Positions 1 to 16,908 are shown, counted from the stretch's first letter. The stretch is 64,000 bases of DNA from Artocarpus heterophyllus (GCA_025403435.1 CM046348.1:19381679-19445678), one strand, 5' to 3'. Made by a program: numbers and translations. Notes: generated from the letters alone by a model not told the origin.

Positions 1-1272
1 GTGGTATTCAAAAGAGATTTACATAAAAGCTTTAATGGCATACTAGTAAGATAGATTTACACATGATTTATTTATGAATGTAGTTGTATGTTGTGCTTTA
101 GTTTTAATTGTCCTTATGCACGCCTTAGGATCAAGGGAGTATGGAGCTAACATTAATTGATTCCAGGATTAAATGATTGTTGATAAGCTTGAAAGGTAGG
201 GATTCTATTACTTCTTTTGTGATGTTTTTATAGAATTAAAATTGATTGTTTTACCGCAAGATATATATATATATATCTCTATGTTGAACTGATATTATAT
301 GAGTATCACATATGAAACTATGACATGGACTCGTCTTGTATTGTACGGCGATGAACATAATAAATTGACACATGTTATAAATTGAGAAGCATGGTTAGAA
401 AAACTGACTCTATTAATAATGATTGAATATAGAGAAATGGTGAGACATGAAGAGGGCGGCGGTTACGTCCTTAGGCATAAATACCCTAAAAGGTAAAATA
501 CGGGGAAGGTGATGACGCTTCCTTGGGTTGAAAGTCCCAGAACACACTATACAAGAATCGACTTGGTGAGGACTCGGGGCTTGATGTCCCCTCACCGGAA
601 CACCCTTAGAATGTTTAAAGGGTGATCAAGCACACCCATTTGGGTTCGATGAGTTGAGTGATACTCTTTTGAACGTGGGTACCTAGGAATAATGATAAAC
701 TATAATATTTGTATATATGTATATGTATGAAACTCGGTAATGATTAACTATGGTATCCACGGAATATGATTATAATAAATCTCATAATCTGGATAATGAT
801 GAGTATTAACTAACCATGCAAGTTTTAATGTGGTAATGATAAAAACCTAAAGGTAAGTAATGGTTTTCTCTACTGAGCATATTGTCGCTCATTCCCTTAT
901 ATTTTTATCTTTTCAGGACTCACTAAGTGTGAAGTGGCTACGAGAAAAATAGTTGAGGAAACTATGTAGCTATATTACGTTGGGACTGCTTCAATTGTTA
1001 AGAATGTTCTTTATGATAATGTAAGCATCAATTGTTACTTTCTGTGACTGTATTAAAATGCGTTGAGGGTTAACATGATGACGACGACAGTTTATATTAT
1101 TAAATTTAAGGTGCTACATTAAACTGTGGTTTAATTGTCGTTTATATTTTTATTTTTGATTTGAGAGTTTTCATTTAAACCTCGGGCAACTTTATTTTTA
1201 AGGTTTTATTTTTATTTTTTATTTTTATTTTATTTCATTAAAAACTGTTAACCCCCATATAGGGGCGTTACA
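1..1272 (+). repeat. LTR-like right end, retrotransposon fragment
   Basis: The stretch ends at 1262-1272 in GGGGCGTTACA, a typical CA-terminated LTR end. Around 870-915 it has a CTACTGAGC...CGCTCATTCC block followed by T-rich sequence. The same block is found inside the gypsy LTRs at 16909-19032 and 23779-25937 and in the solo LTR at 39155-41335. No primer binding site follows it, so it is more likely a 3' LTR or solo LTR than a 5' LTR. Its left end is outside the window and no coding remnant is visible. It is too diverged from the gypsy LTRs to assign to the same family with certainty. Confidence 0.4.
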
Positions 1273-2300
1273 ATAACAAAAACATGACCACCCAGAAGCA
1301 AGATACGAAAAACACATTGCAGAAGCAATGTTATAACTTATTCACTGGCCAACCAAATAGAAAAAAAAAATCCCAAAATCAAAAGAAATAAACTGAAAAA
1401 AATAAAAAAAAGAAAAACAAGCAACTAAGATAGAAAGAGAAGGTTGATGGGTCTTACCTGGTTTGGAAAGAGAAGGTCATTGAGGGAGCCATTTTTAAGA
1501 GCTTTGGAGCAGCAGCGGCAGAGTATGTGCAACCATTTCACGGCTTTTTGTCGTGTCCAAACCAAAATGGACCTTCCTGCTTCGCCCGTTATCCAAAAGT
1601 TTATAAATAGTTAATGTTCCAATTACCCTTGTTTCTTTGCAAAATTTCCAAACTACCACCTTGGGAATTTAAAGCCCAATTAAGGCATTAAATTAAAGAA
1701 TTTATAGGCCTTTTGGAACTGAAGTAATTTTGATGGATAAAATTGTAGCATATGAGAGTTTTATATTGTAGTAAATTATTATAACATGTGAGAGTTTTAT
1801 ATTATTTATTAGTTAAAACTAGAGTTGGAACTGGTTTTTCAATCAACCTATTAACTTTTATTTTCAAAAAATTAGTATGTGAATGTAATGAAAATTTTAA
1901 GCCTTAATTACTGAAAATTTTTATGTGAATATGATGAAAAGTTTGAGCCCACTTATTATATATAAAAATAGTATAAATGAAAAACTTATAACTTTAAAAA
2001 TTGTACATGCTTAATTTACATCTTTTCACTTTAAGAGAGTTTGAATGGAAAAACCAAAAGAAAAAGTTTTTCTAATTACAAGTAGGCAACCTAATTGGGA
2101 GAAGGAACCAAATAAATATAATTAATAGTATAGTTAATATTAAAGTTAGTAAATTATAGCATATGTTTTCAAAACATGCAGTAAAAAATGCATATTATAA
2201 GAAATTGGGTTAATATAACGAGACTATGAAAAACCCCACAAAATATCCTCACCTTTATCTCCTCTACACCTTTCTCTCTTCCTTCACTGGCACTTGTGCC
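1273..2300. other. AT-rich intergenic DNA with a MITE-like remnant
   Basis: Apart from the possible exon at 1458-1492 no gene is visible. Positions 1735-1835 carry two copies of a 'catatgagagttttatatt'-type block. It resembles the interior of the small elements at 6110-6230 and 8279-8627, so a decayed MITE-like copy is likely. Positions 2005-2095 resemble 4900-4985 (shared 'tttacatcttttcac' and 'aaaagaaaaag'). Confidence 0.4.
1458..1492 (-). other. possible short 5' coding exon with splice donor
   Basis: On the minus strand an ATG at 1492-1490 opens 35 nt of coding sequence (about 12 residues, starting MAPSMTFSF) that ends in CAG followed by GTAAGA, a strong donor site. Upstream on the same strand is a GC-richer block (1493-1590), unlike the AT-rich surroundings. 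The next exon would have to lie further left, where the sequence is LTR-like, so the gene may be broken or its intron may hold the element. This could equally be a chance ATG plus donor. Confidence 0.18.
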
Positions 2301-3400
2301 AGGGTCATCGGTTTGTAAATTTCACATCAACCGGTTCATGTCATGTTTATAGGTATATACACATATTTACCGGCAAGGTTATCGGTAATCAGTAAATATC
2401 ATATTGATCGGTTAATACTAAATTCATAGTTAAATAACCATATTTACTGACAACGTTGTTGGACATTATCGATATTGTCGCTGGATGTCATTGACATCGA
2501 TGACGTCGCTGACGATTGGTAGGGATGAGTATCGAGTGAAACAGGATTAAGTATGTTTCCCTCGCCCCTACCCTCACCTTTACTTTTGCCCCTATACATG
2601 CTTTGCTTGAGTTGAGATTAGGGTCGAGAATCCTTGTCGAGGAGACTTTCCTTGTACATACCCATTTACCCATTAAAAACTGAACCAAAAAGAAAAATTA
2701 AAAAAAAAATCTACACTTAAAGTAAAGTCCATCAAATTATATATAGAATTTCATAATATAGCATTAATATGTCAAGAAAATAAATCGAAGTCTCAAAAAA
2801 AATCCAAACTTTTAAGATAATTAACCAAACTTAATGGATAAACGTCATGTTTACAAGTTATGCTTAGGTTAGGTTAAATAAGTTACCTTCTATAACTCAT
2901 TAGTGTTTTCCTAAAATGGTAAAAATGTTTTGAAACCTTTTCAAATCCAATTTTTTATAGGTACCGTAGATAATATATATAATTTTATTTTAAAATATGG
3001 GTATATATATAACCTCCATCCACCCCCAAATTGGGAGATAAAATGAGCATCTACAACAAAAATTGCCCCTATTAAATGATCCATATTCCTGCCCTATTAA
3101 GGACGAGTGCCCAAGGGTAAAAAATCTCATCACTAGCAGTTGGTAAATTCCATTTCAACCAATTTATACAATATTTATTACTAAATACAAATATTTATTG
3201 GCTTATCATCGGCAGCTTGTAAATATTGTATTTATCAGTAAACATAAATATTTACTAGCAACATAGCCGAACATCATCTGTACTTATGAGGCCAATAAAT
3301 ATCATATTTAATGGACTAGTAAAAACCATACTATTGATAATTACACATATTTATCAATCATATCGTCGAACATCACCAATGTCGACGCCAGCGAGTTGCC
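2300..3400. repeat. degenerate repeat of ATTTACCGGCAA-like units
   Basis: Positions 2300-2530 and 3120-3400 both carry diverged, loosely tandem motifs of the type 'atttaccggcaa' and 'cggtaaat', followed by 'ggacatcaccgatgtcg'-like sequence, on both strands. The pattern suggests an old satellite-like or transposon-internal repeat. Between the two blocks lies the separate dispersed repeat at 2551-2945. No reading frame is supported. Confidence 0.35.
2551..2945. repeat. dispersed repeat family, diverged copy
   Basis: Resembles 28010-28425 and 56168-56585. All three share the order: C-rich 'ccc..cctt.actttTGCCC' block, A-rich stretch, 'tagcattaatat', 'aaatc.aagtct', 'aaccaaact', 'catatttacaagttatgctta' and 'gttac'. 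This copy is clearly more diverged than the other two are from each other. No ends, target duplications or coding potential could be defined, so the element class is unknown. Confidence 0.45.
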
Positions 3401-5157
3401 AACAAAAGGTAAAATAAATAAACATACATGGATTTACCGACCAAATAATGCTCAATGATACACTGCAAAAATGGAAAAAAAAAAAACAAAAAATGAATAT
3501 ATTCAAAAAAGCAATAAGAGTTTTCCATTGTCATTGTGCTACCTAGTGTGAAGTCAGACCTTGTCGTTGCCCCACCAAATCTTCGTGAAAGCCTTAAATC
3601 TCTGTTGTCAGCTATAGAAAAGACCACCTTGCACAATGATGCCTAAGGCTGATAATACGGGTTACGACAAGATAGCATGACACAAATACAATATGATTTT
3701 TTACAAGTTAGCGTCAAGAAAATAAAGTGTAGGTCATTTTCGTATCAACTCAAAATTGACTAGCCCAACAAATGGTCGTGTTAGTATCAACCCACTCGAC
3801 ATTAAATTGACCCATATCTTATTATTTTATCATTTTTTTTAAAAAAAATTTACCTTAGTATATATAATATCAATAAATTGACAGTAACTTGGATATGTTT
3901 GTAGTTTGGAAGTGATTTATTTATGAGAAAATCTGTGTTTTATATTACTTTTGTATAATTTTGGAGCATAAATTATAAATTAAAGTTATAAAATATAACA
4001 TGTTAATTTTAGGTTGTGGGTTGATTAAGAGTTACTGGTTAAATATGTCAAGGGTTGTGGCAGGTCGTGTCAAGATATGTCATGTTAGTGTTAGGATTTC
4101 TCATTGTGTTCATGTTATATGTCATGCTAAGATTGAGGTATTTTCTATATGTTGCCTCAACCTGACACGACCTGTCAACATAAACTGCCATCCCTAACGA
4201 TGTCATCTCATCATCACAAGCACCACATACTTCTCTCGTTGTGTTTTGCTGCTTGTTAGCATCATACACAAATCACGGTAGAGATGTCAATCTTCTCCCA
4301 CGACAGGACCAAGGGTGTGAAGAAGGAATACTAACTCGCATAAGGCTACAATACTAGATCTAATTGCATTGTGATTCCATCTTCTAGACTCCACCTTCGT
4401 TGCGAGCTCCAAGCAACGCGGTGCCAACCATGAGGCAAGATCGGGAAACAAAGACAGAGAGAAAAACAAATAGAGAGGAAAGAGAGAAAAACAAATAGGT
4501 GGGGAAAGAGATGGCAAAAAATAGGCATAAGGAAGCAGAGGTAGAGGAAGAGGACCAAAAAAATAAGATTTATGGTCTGCGGGTATTTTTGGTTTTCGAT
4601 TGTCTTTAATTACTAATTTGTTTCAATATGCTATTCATTTCACTTTTTTTCAAAAGAGGAAGGATACAAATAATAACTCTAATCTCAACTTATCTATCAA
4701 CTCGTGAGTTGTTATCAATTCTTCAATAAATACAACATATTGATATGACAATCTTTTAAATACGTACCAATAAAAATATAACAACTCATAAATTGGTCTA
4801 CAAATTAAAATTAGAGCTGATGTTCATGGCATTTTTCTTTTCAAAACTACTACTATAATATTCTATTAGTTTCTAAAATATCACATTTAGTGCAATGTTT
4901 CGACTTGATTTACATCTTTTCACGCCAAGAATGTTTAAAGAAAAATCAAAAGAAAAAGCTTCTATGAGTGCAATTAGTGGTCATGAAACGCAAGTGATGG
5001 TGTGCTAAATCTTTTGTTTTGTCTCCTTTTATTTTTTTTAAATCCAAATTAAAAATACTTTGTTCTGTTGTTTGCATTCTTTTTCTCCTTTTTTGTCGTA
5101 ACAAAAAATGTAGCCCTTTGTGTGAAAGTAAAGGTGTCAGTTTCAACTGAGCTAAAC
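3401..5157. other. intergenic, no gene seen
   Basis: AT-rich sequence with short reading frames of random composition only. A 'ctgacacgacctgtcaac'-type motif at 4160-4185 and related 'gtcgtgtcaagatatgtcatg' at 4065-4085 are in inverse orientation to each other and may be the arms of a small decayed transposon. Nothing else is supportable. Confidence 0.4.
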
Positions 5158-5420
5158 AGCTAGCCCATGGCCTCCCATGACATGTCTCTTTTAGTCAAAG
5201 TTGGGCTAAAGATTTAAGCCTAAATAAAAACTAGGTTAGATCTTTTTTTAAATTTTTTTTTTTCAATTATCTTATAAAAATGTGGGTTGCTCGTGCATGG
5301 CCCTAGGCCCATGCGAGCTTCAGATAAGGTTATGCCTCTATTTTTATATTAACCAGACAAGGCCTTTTTTGTTTAGTATAGGTCAGGTCACACATTCTGA
5401 ATTAGCATCTCTATATAAAA
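5158..5420. repeat. GGCCC-rich dispersed repeat, copy 1
   Basis: Contains 'gttgggctaaagatttaagcc', 'actaggttaga', a T-rich tract, 'cttataaaaatgtgggttg' and 'ggccctaggcccat'. The same order of blocks recurs at 6555-6815. Neither copy has coding capacity and the element class is not identified. Confidence 0.4.
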
Positions 5421-6554
5421 GTATATTTAATGGTAATTCACATGTAATTAATAAGTTGCCTATATGCACCTTTATTCATATTTATATTCGTAAAATATCT
5501 TAATTTTGTGCTACTCCTATCCTTACTAACTTATTAATTAAAATACACGATTTTTCTCCCTTTTTTTTTCTCTTTTTAAAAATACTTGAATGTATTTATT
5601 GCACTCTTACTAAAAGTAATTTTGATTCTGTCTTTGAGTTTATTTATTTTGTTTTTTCTAGGATGTTTCCATTGCCGGAACTTTGCATATTCTACAGGGC
5701 ATAATTTTGCCATTTAAAGTCGTTTGTCTACTTTCTGTTTTTAGAATTAATAAGGCAATTTTTCTAGTGTCAATCGAAAAATATTCTAATTGTATATGTC
5801 TTTCAGCTATTAGATTTTAAAGAAGAAAAAAAAGTGCTTTTGATCAAATCTAACAGTTTTAAAACGTACACCACTAGAGAAGTTTCCATTGAAAAAATCC
5901 CCAATTCATAATTTTGTTAGTAATTATCTCTTTGTTTTTTAGTTAATAATGATCATCACCATTATTTTATCTTCCTATTTTTCCAAGAGAGTTTATTTAA
6001 GTTATTTATTTTCTTTTTGTTAAATATTAGGGGAAAATGTGGTGAGGGTTGTTGAAGAAAACAAACTAAATCTCAACAATGGATTTGGAACCAACACCTT
6101 GATTCAAAACACCGTAGCATTTAAGAGCTTTATATTGTAACAATTTTTACCTTTATTGTAACATGTGAAAGCTTTACACTATATTTTAATCAAAAAGTTA
6201 GTTCTAACTAATTTTGTCAAACACCTTATTAATAGAACTTTCAATCTTAAATATCTCAAACTCTATAGCTGTTGCCATTTGTTGTAGTTCCAACCTTCTA
6301 CACGTCGTTTGTCGAAGCTCCACCATCTCCACACGTCAGCTCCCCTCTCCACGTATTGTCATTGTCAAAAGCACTATCCCTTCCCTGCATTACTCGTGAC
6401 ATCTCCACTTTATCCATTCAGGCTCAACCTTATTGAAGGAAGTCGCCTTCATAAGCCCGCGTTGCCATCATCATCTTTGAAAACCAGTTCGTCACGTACT
6501 AGTCGATGAAGAATGAGTTGTTTGGTGGTGGTGTGGTGGTTAGAGTCGTCAATT
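5421..6554. other. intergenic with a decayed MITE-like fragment
   Basis: Positions about 6095-6230 hold 'agctttatattgtaac', 'tgtaacatgtgaaagcttta' and a right end 'gtcaaacacctt'. These match the interior and terminal repeat of the better preserved small elements at 8279-8627. The rest is AT-rich without gene signals. Confidence 0.4.
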
Positions 6555-6815
6555 TGGGTGGGGTAAATGGGCCGGCCCGTGGCCCTTCTTGTTTAGCCCA
6601 AGCCCAACCTCAAGCCTCGGGCTAAATTGATTAAAGATTTAGGCCCAAACTATAACTGGGTCGGGTCGACCTGATTAGATAATTGTTTTATTTTATTTTT
6701 TATTTTTTATTTTTTGAAATTCTTTTATAAAAATTTAGAAGGCTGGGTTCGGTCCGGTCTGGCCCAACCCTAAGCTTACGCGGACTTTGGGAGGCCCAAC
6801 CTAATATTTTCTCTT
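6555..6815. repeat. GGCCC-rich dispersed repeat, copy 2
   Basis: A second, GC-richer copy of the repeat at 5158-5420, with 'gggccggcccgtggccc', 'gattaaagatttaggccc', 'gggtcgggtcgacctg', a T-rich tract and 'ggttcggtccggtctgg'. It has many GGCCC and GGGTC motifs but no coding sequence. Confidence 0.4.
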
Positions 6816-8278
6816 AGGGCCAGGTCGGGGAACATCGTCGTTTGGGTTGATGATGGACAGAGGCTTATATAACACCAACCGACAATTATGTTTATAGATC
6901 ATAATCGATTTCCAACCATAGTTTATGTTTTCCGAAAGTGCATGATGAAATATATACTTAGACAAAGAAAGGAGATGTTTGTCGACGGATGTAATCATCC
7001 ACAAATAGAATATAAATATATCATAGTGTTATGGATGACAAGTGGGATTTGAATTTTGCTCAGTGGTAGGCGCATACCTTGAAATTCCTGACTCCAATCA
7101 ATAGAAAAAGGCATTTGGAAAAAAAAAAGAAAAAAAGAAGGCTTTAATTCCACTAAGGACCAATCATTCTGAAATCTGAATGTGAGTGAGTGGAGAATTT
7201 TAAAATGAGTTTCTTTTTTGTGTCGGTCTTTCCTCTTCGTGCCATGGCTTTTTAAAGACAATTTTTGTTGAAGGGTCTTTAAAAAACTCGTGACAAATAA
7301 AATTACATTCCAGCAGAAAAGTTAAAAGAAAAGGAATATATATTTTTTTTGTTTGCTAAATAAACAAGAAAAGTAATTTATTAGTGTTAAATTTAGTAGT
7401 GTTAAATTTAGCCAGTTCTCCAATTTAAGTAACCTAATCTAAGATTTATATTCTTATCAATTGTCCAAGTAATTTTACCTATTTGGTTGATAGTGTTTTC
7501 AAAATATGTGAAAATGGTTTTGTTTTGAAAAATGAAAAATTTTAAAGAATTGTGCAAAAAGTGTTTTTGAAATTTTTGCCTCAAAAAATGTACAAAAACA
7601 TTTTCAAAAATTTCTCAAACAATACCAAACGGGCCCATTTTTTTTAGAACATTGTTAGTCAAAATGCAAAATGTTGTACTATTGAATTGGACAAAATAAT
7701 GTAATATTAGGGTTCTAAAATTTGACACAACTTTGAACAAAGAGAACGTAGAATTGTAGAAATGAGTGATAAAACGACAATTTTCGCGTAGGAAAATAAA
7801 ACAGATAGACATCATCTTGTTTCTTGTTTGATTGTTTTTTTTTTCTTTCTTTCTTTTTTTTTTTTTTTTTAAACAATTTGTTCATTGAACTTTAATCATT
7901 ATATGTTCATATTAGCGAAATATTGTATCATATTTAAACATTGTCAAAGTCATTTTCTATAACTAGTTGAGAAACAACAACAATCACGTTATCACACCAC
8001 CTAATAAGTAGTATTAAATGAATGAATTGGCTAATAATGGCATTACTCAAACACACCCTAAATGAGTGAACAAGTAGAAAGGGAACAAGCCATTTTAAGC
8101 AAAACTTGTAATATAACATTTTTTTAACCTTATAGATAATAGGTATTATTACTTTAATCGTTGAATTAATTTTTTAAGAGTCTGATCTATAACCAAAAGC
8201 AATTTTACATCACATTTTTTAAATTTTTTACATGAAAACTTGCATATTAGACTGTTGAAAAGTTAATCAAATGAATAA
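6816..8278. other. intergenic, no gene seen
   Basis: AT-rich DNA with long T tracts (for example 7837-7870). Short reading frames on both strands have no recognisable domains. Confidence 0.4.
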
Positions 8279-8444
8279 GGTGTTTGGAAGAGTAGCTTAT
8301 TGGTTTGAACTATGAACAGTATAAATTTCTCACATATTACAGTAAAAGGCTATATTGTAAAGCTCTACATGCTAAAGTGTAGAGCTCTCACATGCTACAG
8401 TTCTCAAACTCAAATAGATGGTTTAAACTACTCTTTCAAATACC
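8279..8444. mobile_element. MITE-like inverted-repeat element, copy a
   Basis: The left end reads GGTGTTTGGAAGAGTAG and the right end is a near-perfect inverted copy (CTACTCTTTCAAATACC). The interior repeats 'gtgtagagctctcacatgctacag'-like blocks. At about 166 bp with no coding capacity it fits a non-autonomous terminal-inverted-repeat element. The target duplication is unclear, so the superfamily is not assigned. Confidence 0.55.
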
Positions 8445-8466
8445 CTAGAAGTATGATAATAATTAA

Positions 8467-8627
8467 GGTGTTTGAGAGAGTGGTTAAAACTTTATGGTTG
8501 AAAGTCAAAACCATATATTATAACGTGTAAGAGCTTTACACTATAACAACCGTTACATTATAATATATTAAAACTTTATACTATTTATAATTTTAACTGT
8601 GTGATCAAAACTACTCTCTCAAACACC
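8467..8627. mobile_element. MITE-like inverted-repeat element, copy b
   Basis: Termini GGTGTTTGAGAGAGTGGTT and the inverted AACTACTCTCTCAAACACC differ at one position over 19 bases. The interior shares 'taacgtgtaagagctttacact' with relatives at 6110-6230 and 1735-1835. It starts about 22 bp after copy a ends. No clear target duplication was found. Confidence 0.6.
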
Positions 8628-9269
8628 ACTTGTACGTATTATACCGTAAGAGGACCCATCATTTTAAGGTTAAAGGAATAAAATACTAACAATTGATGGA
8701 TTTTGCGGGTACTACATGACATCTATACACTGTTCTTGCCAATTTGTTTGCTAACCCATTTTAGCTCCACAAAACAAAAGGTTCTTTATCCACAAAATAT
8801 TTTGTCCACATTCCTCCAAAGGGAGGACCCCATGGCATACATTCTCACCCGATATATATATATATTTTTGAATTTTGTGGACTTAAAAGCTAGAAAGAAA
8901 GAAACATTACATATATATAGAAATTTGTTTCCAGGGAAAAGAAAAATCATGGAGTTCACGCGCTTTGAAGAAAGTTGCACGGCACTTCATCGGCAATTGG
9001 TAAATGAATAAATGATATATATATATATATATATATTTTTGGCTCAGACTGCAAATGAGAGTATTAAAAAATTATGTGGGAGTATAAAACATATCTTATC
9101 CAACTCCCCACCTCTAAATTTCATTTTCATTTCTGATTTCAAAAATCTCAATAAGTCGACTGCTAAAATCTTGATGAAAAATGCATGTTCTAACATTTAA
9201 AATTATAAAATTAACCTTCATTGGTTTCGAAACACAACCAAACATAATTCTAGTTTTTCTCTTGCCGAC

Positions 9270-9379
9270 AGTGTTTGATATTTTTGGTTCAAATCAAAAT
9301 TTTTGGTTAATATAATATAAAATTCTCAAACATTACAACAATTTTAATCAATTCGTTTTAACTAATACTCTTAAACATT
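9270..9379. mobile_element. MITE-like element, short decayed copy
   Basis: The left end 'agtgtttgatatttttggtt' and right end 'ttaactaatactcttaaacatt' are imperfect inverted repeats of the type seen at 8279-8627. The interior shares 'aaattctcaaacattacaac'. It is shortened compared with the better copies. Confidence 0.4.
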
Positions 9380-10360
9380 TTATAAAATTTTAAAACTACC
9401 AAATAACCTTTGTTGGGACCGTCATTATATAACCACTATTTTAACAGTATTTTTTTCTTATGTATTATAATATTTTTTAACTTTAGGAGTATGTAACACC
9501 TGGGCGAACTAAATAACTAATTTGAAAACTGTAAGTCCAATATATCAAAGATAGAAATCATATTGGATACGTTAAAAAAAAAATCATATTTGATTAACAT
9601 TTACAGCACACCCGCGAAAGAAAGGAATAAAATAAAGATAAAAAAACATTGGCCGACAGTAATAGATTACATGCAAGTAGCAAGGAGAATACGGTTCTTC
9701 TGGTATGGAAAGCGGCGCATATTTCCCTTGTGAGAACCACGATTGCTAAGCAACTCTCTTAGTCCAATTTTAAGTGGGTCCACTCAAATTACACAAAATA
9801 TCGAAACTGTTTTGACTTTGCTGCTTTGTAAATTGTATTTTCCGTGGTCTCGTCAAAGTCTTTCCCTTTTTCCAAAATGTGATTATCGTTTCTCCTCTAG
9901 TTCTACTCTACTGTGGAAAACACGATTTCCACACCTCCAAAATCTAGTTCAGCTTTTTTGCTTTTGTAGTTGATGAAAGTAAACTTTTTTTTCTGGGGTT
10001 CCTTTTGCGATTCATAAGTTCTGTTCTCAAACTGAAGTTTAATTCTCATCTGGGTGGTCCAGTTATGAAGAAATAGAAGGAAAAAAAAAAAAAAAAAGAG
10101 AGACAAGTTTCTTTTTTGTGGGGTTTATCACTTACCAATCCCTTCCATTTCTTTGGCCCTATTCCAAAACACACTTTTTCTTATCAACTCTTCCTATCCC
10201 TTCAAAACTTGTTTCATATGTCAATACTCAAGCAAAGAAAAAGCATTCAAGTTTTTTTTTTTTTTTTTTTTTCCTTTTATTTAATAGAAGTTTGGTTCTT
10301 TATTGATGTCAAAGAACTGAATTTTTGTGGGGCTTAATTTAAATATTTGCTTCTTCAAGG
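9380..10360 (+). other. 5' flank and likely leader of the GLR gene
   Basis: Sequence upstream of the GLR start codon. It becomes pyrimidine-rich from about 9770 and carries long T runs at 10251-10272, as is common in plant 5' leaders. I cannot fix a TATA box or transcription start. No other gene is visible. Confidence 0.35.
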
Positions 10361-14756
<4,396 letters not shown>

Positions 14757-16908
14757 TCGAAATATGTAAATTTTCCACAAGAATTCGATGAAACTATAAA
14801 ATATTGAGTGGTTAGGTTGTTTGACAGGTTAATTTGTTACGTAAACAAACTCTGTATGGCATGTATTATGTCACTCTTATGTGCATATTAATTTGACAGA
14901 GCAAAACACTTGATAACTGTATGGCAGGAATGACAGTATATATATATATATATATATGGAATGACATCTTAATTACTTTGCATGTTCTTGGGTTATGGTG
15001 TACATTGGTCTGTCACTTTTGTAAGAGGAATGGGCTGCCATATTAACATGCTTCCTATCAAGAAAGGATAAAGTTACATATGCATTTTATCATTATAATA
15101 ATGTTACACATGCATGATTGTTTTCCTCCAACCCCCAAAAGGGAAAAGAACAGGAGACAATAAAGGAAAACGAATGCCCTTTCCTAATCTTGTGCTCATC
15201 AGTCTCCTAACTCTAATAACGGCGTGCCCTCAATATAAAAGTAAATAAAAGAAATCGTATTTACAAGTTTAAAATAGTGTATCATTAGTTTATTACTCTT
15301 TAGAAGTTACAGATACAATATAATGGTAAATTTAACACCCAATTTTTCTGCAAAATCAACGGTTCCAATTCCACACAACAAATTCGGAAAATAATAATAA
15401 TAATAATAACATTCCAACTAAGGAAGAATTTGAAGAAAGGGCCAAAAAAAAAAATGAATTGAGGAAATAATTTTTTTTTAATCAAAAAACATGTTTTTTT
15501 GTGTAGTTAAACTGTTTCAGTTTTTTTAAAAAAAAATTAAAAAAAAATCACTGTAGCAAAATAAGGAACCTCAACATGATGAAAAAAAAAAACTAAAACC
15601 GTTTTAATGTCTAAAAAACTTTTTTTATACCAAAAACTGATTAAAAAAAAGGTCATTGGCAAAAAAAAAATTCTCAAAAAGTCAATTTTACAAATCCCTC
15701 ACCCACCAAGGACATGGTACTGTACGTACAAACCTTGTTTGTGGCAATGATTGAATGACACGGTTAGCGTTTTAGGTCTCTAGTTAGGTTTTTTGAATTT
15801 TCAAAGCTTATGCATTATAGTGCTATAATTTAACATTGATCATGACATATGATATATATCTATATATATATATATTGGTCACAAATCCTAGCTTGTCGTC
15901 ACGTTGAAGGAATACTCACGTTACCTTTTTTTTTTTTTTTTTTTGTCTCTTCAGATTAAGAGTATCCGATGGATGACAAGTGCATTTGTCTGTTATCCTA
16001 GATGAGTTTTGATAAGAGTGCCTAAATCCTACATACTTAAAAAACAACTGGATCTCTATTCCTAAATTTTATTCTTCATCAACTTTGGACTGTTTTAAGA
16101 TGCTTTAAAAAAATAATGCTAATATCCTGTTTCGCCTGGGTTCTAACCAACTTTGTAAGAACAATATAAAATTTTTACATATTACAGTTGTTATAATGTA
16201 AAGCTTTCACATGCTGCTACAATATTTACAGTTCTAACTAATAGTTCTAACAATCATGCCAATATTTTATAAATTTACTCTTTTGCCCTTGTTAAATTTA
16301 CTATTATAAGTTGATGAATATTTCAAATATAAAGGGGCATTTTAATTACAAATAAACCCCATAGTTTTCTCCCTAGATCCACTTATCAGTTTCCTCGAGA
16401 GGGCCAAAGTCCCGCGCCGCTTTCAGGTTGTTCACTGAACTCCCAATCCTGGTTGCAGGGTCTCGGGACACATGCCCCTGGTGTTGATTGTGCATTGGTA
16501 AAGTGTACCTGTTACACGTTGGGTGGTTGTGGTTCATTAGTGTCTTTTTTTTGTCCCTTGCACTGTCGTTTGCTTAATCTCCTTCGACCATGGACGCCTT
16601 GTAGAGGTTTTGTTAAAAGAGTCATGTGTGTACTTGATATCTAATGTGTTTATCTAGTTTTTTATTGTCAACATATATATTTTCCTCTCGAATCGTTTCA
16701 TTCGAAGTTACTAGTAAAACCGGTTAAAGATTAGGATTGTGTCTTTTTATGCATGCGATCATTTGCGTCAATATAAATATTTTTATTACTATAAATTGCC
16801 ATGCAAGTTCCTTTTTTTAATTAATAAACACTAAAATGAATTAAATTGTTTTAAATTACTTCCTCAACCCATTACTTTTACATTACATTCTATTAGAGCG
16901 TGGTAAAC
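14757..16908 (+). other. 3' flank of GLR gene
   Basis: Holds the 3' untranslated region of the GLR gene (poly(A) site not determined), a TA microsatellite (14937-14957), the inverted-repeat element at 15478-15692, and a diverged MITE-like stretch at 16140-16260. A 63-codon frame at 16453-16644 is kept in the second copy, but its composition does not resemble a protein family I know. The stretch is duplicated at 51983-54128. Confidence 0.5.
15478..15692. repeat. A/T-rich inverted-repeat element, copy 1
   Basis: Arms 'gttaaactgtttcagttttt' (about 15507-15527) and 'aaaactaaaaccgtttta' (about 15588-15606) are imperfect inverted repeats around 'cactgtagcaa..a.gaacctcaaca'. Relatives occur at 38741-38955, where the arms AAACTGCTCCAGTTTTTT and AAAAAAACTGAAGCAGTTT are better kept, and at 52687-52893 through the duplication. 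A small non-autonomous element is likely but its true ends are unclear. Confidence 0.45.

Noticed and set aside
16453..16644. 63-codon frame also present at 53678-53869
   Set aside because: Identity between copies is explained by the recent duplication. No upstream promoter or family resemblance, and the flanks are equally conserved.
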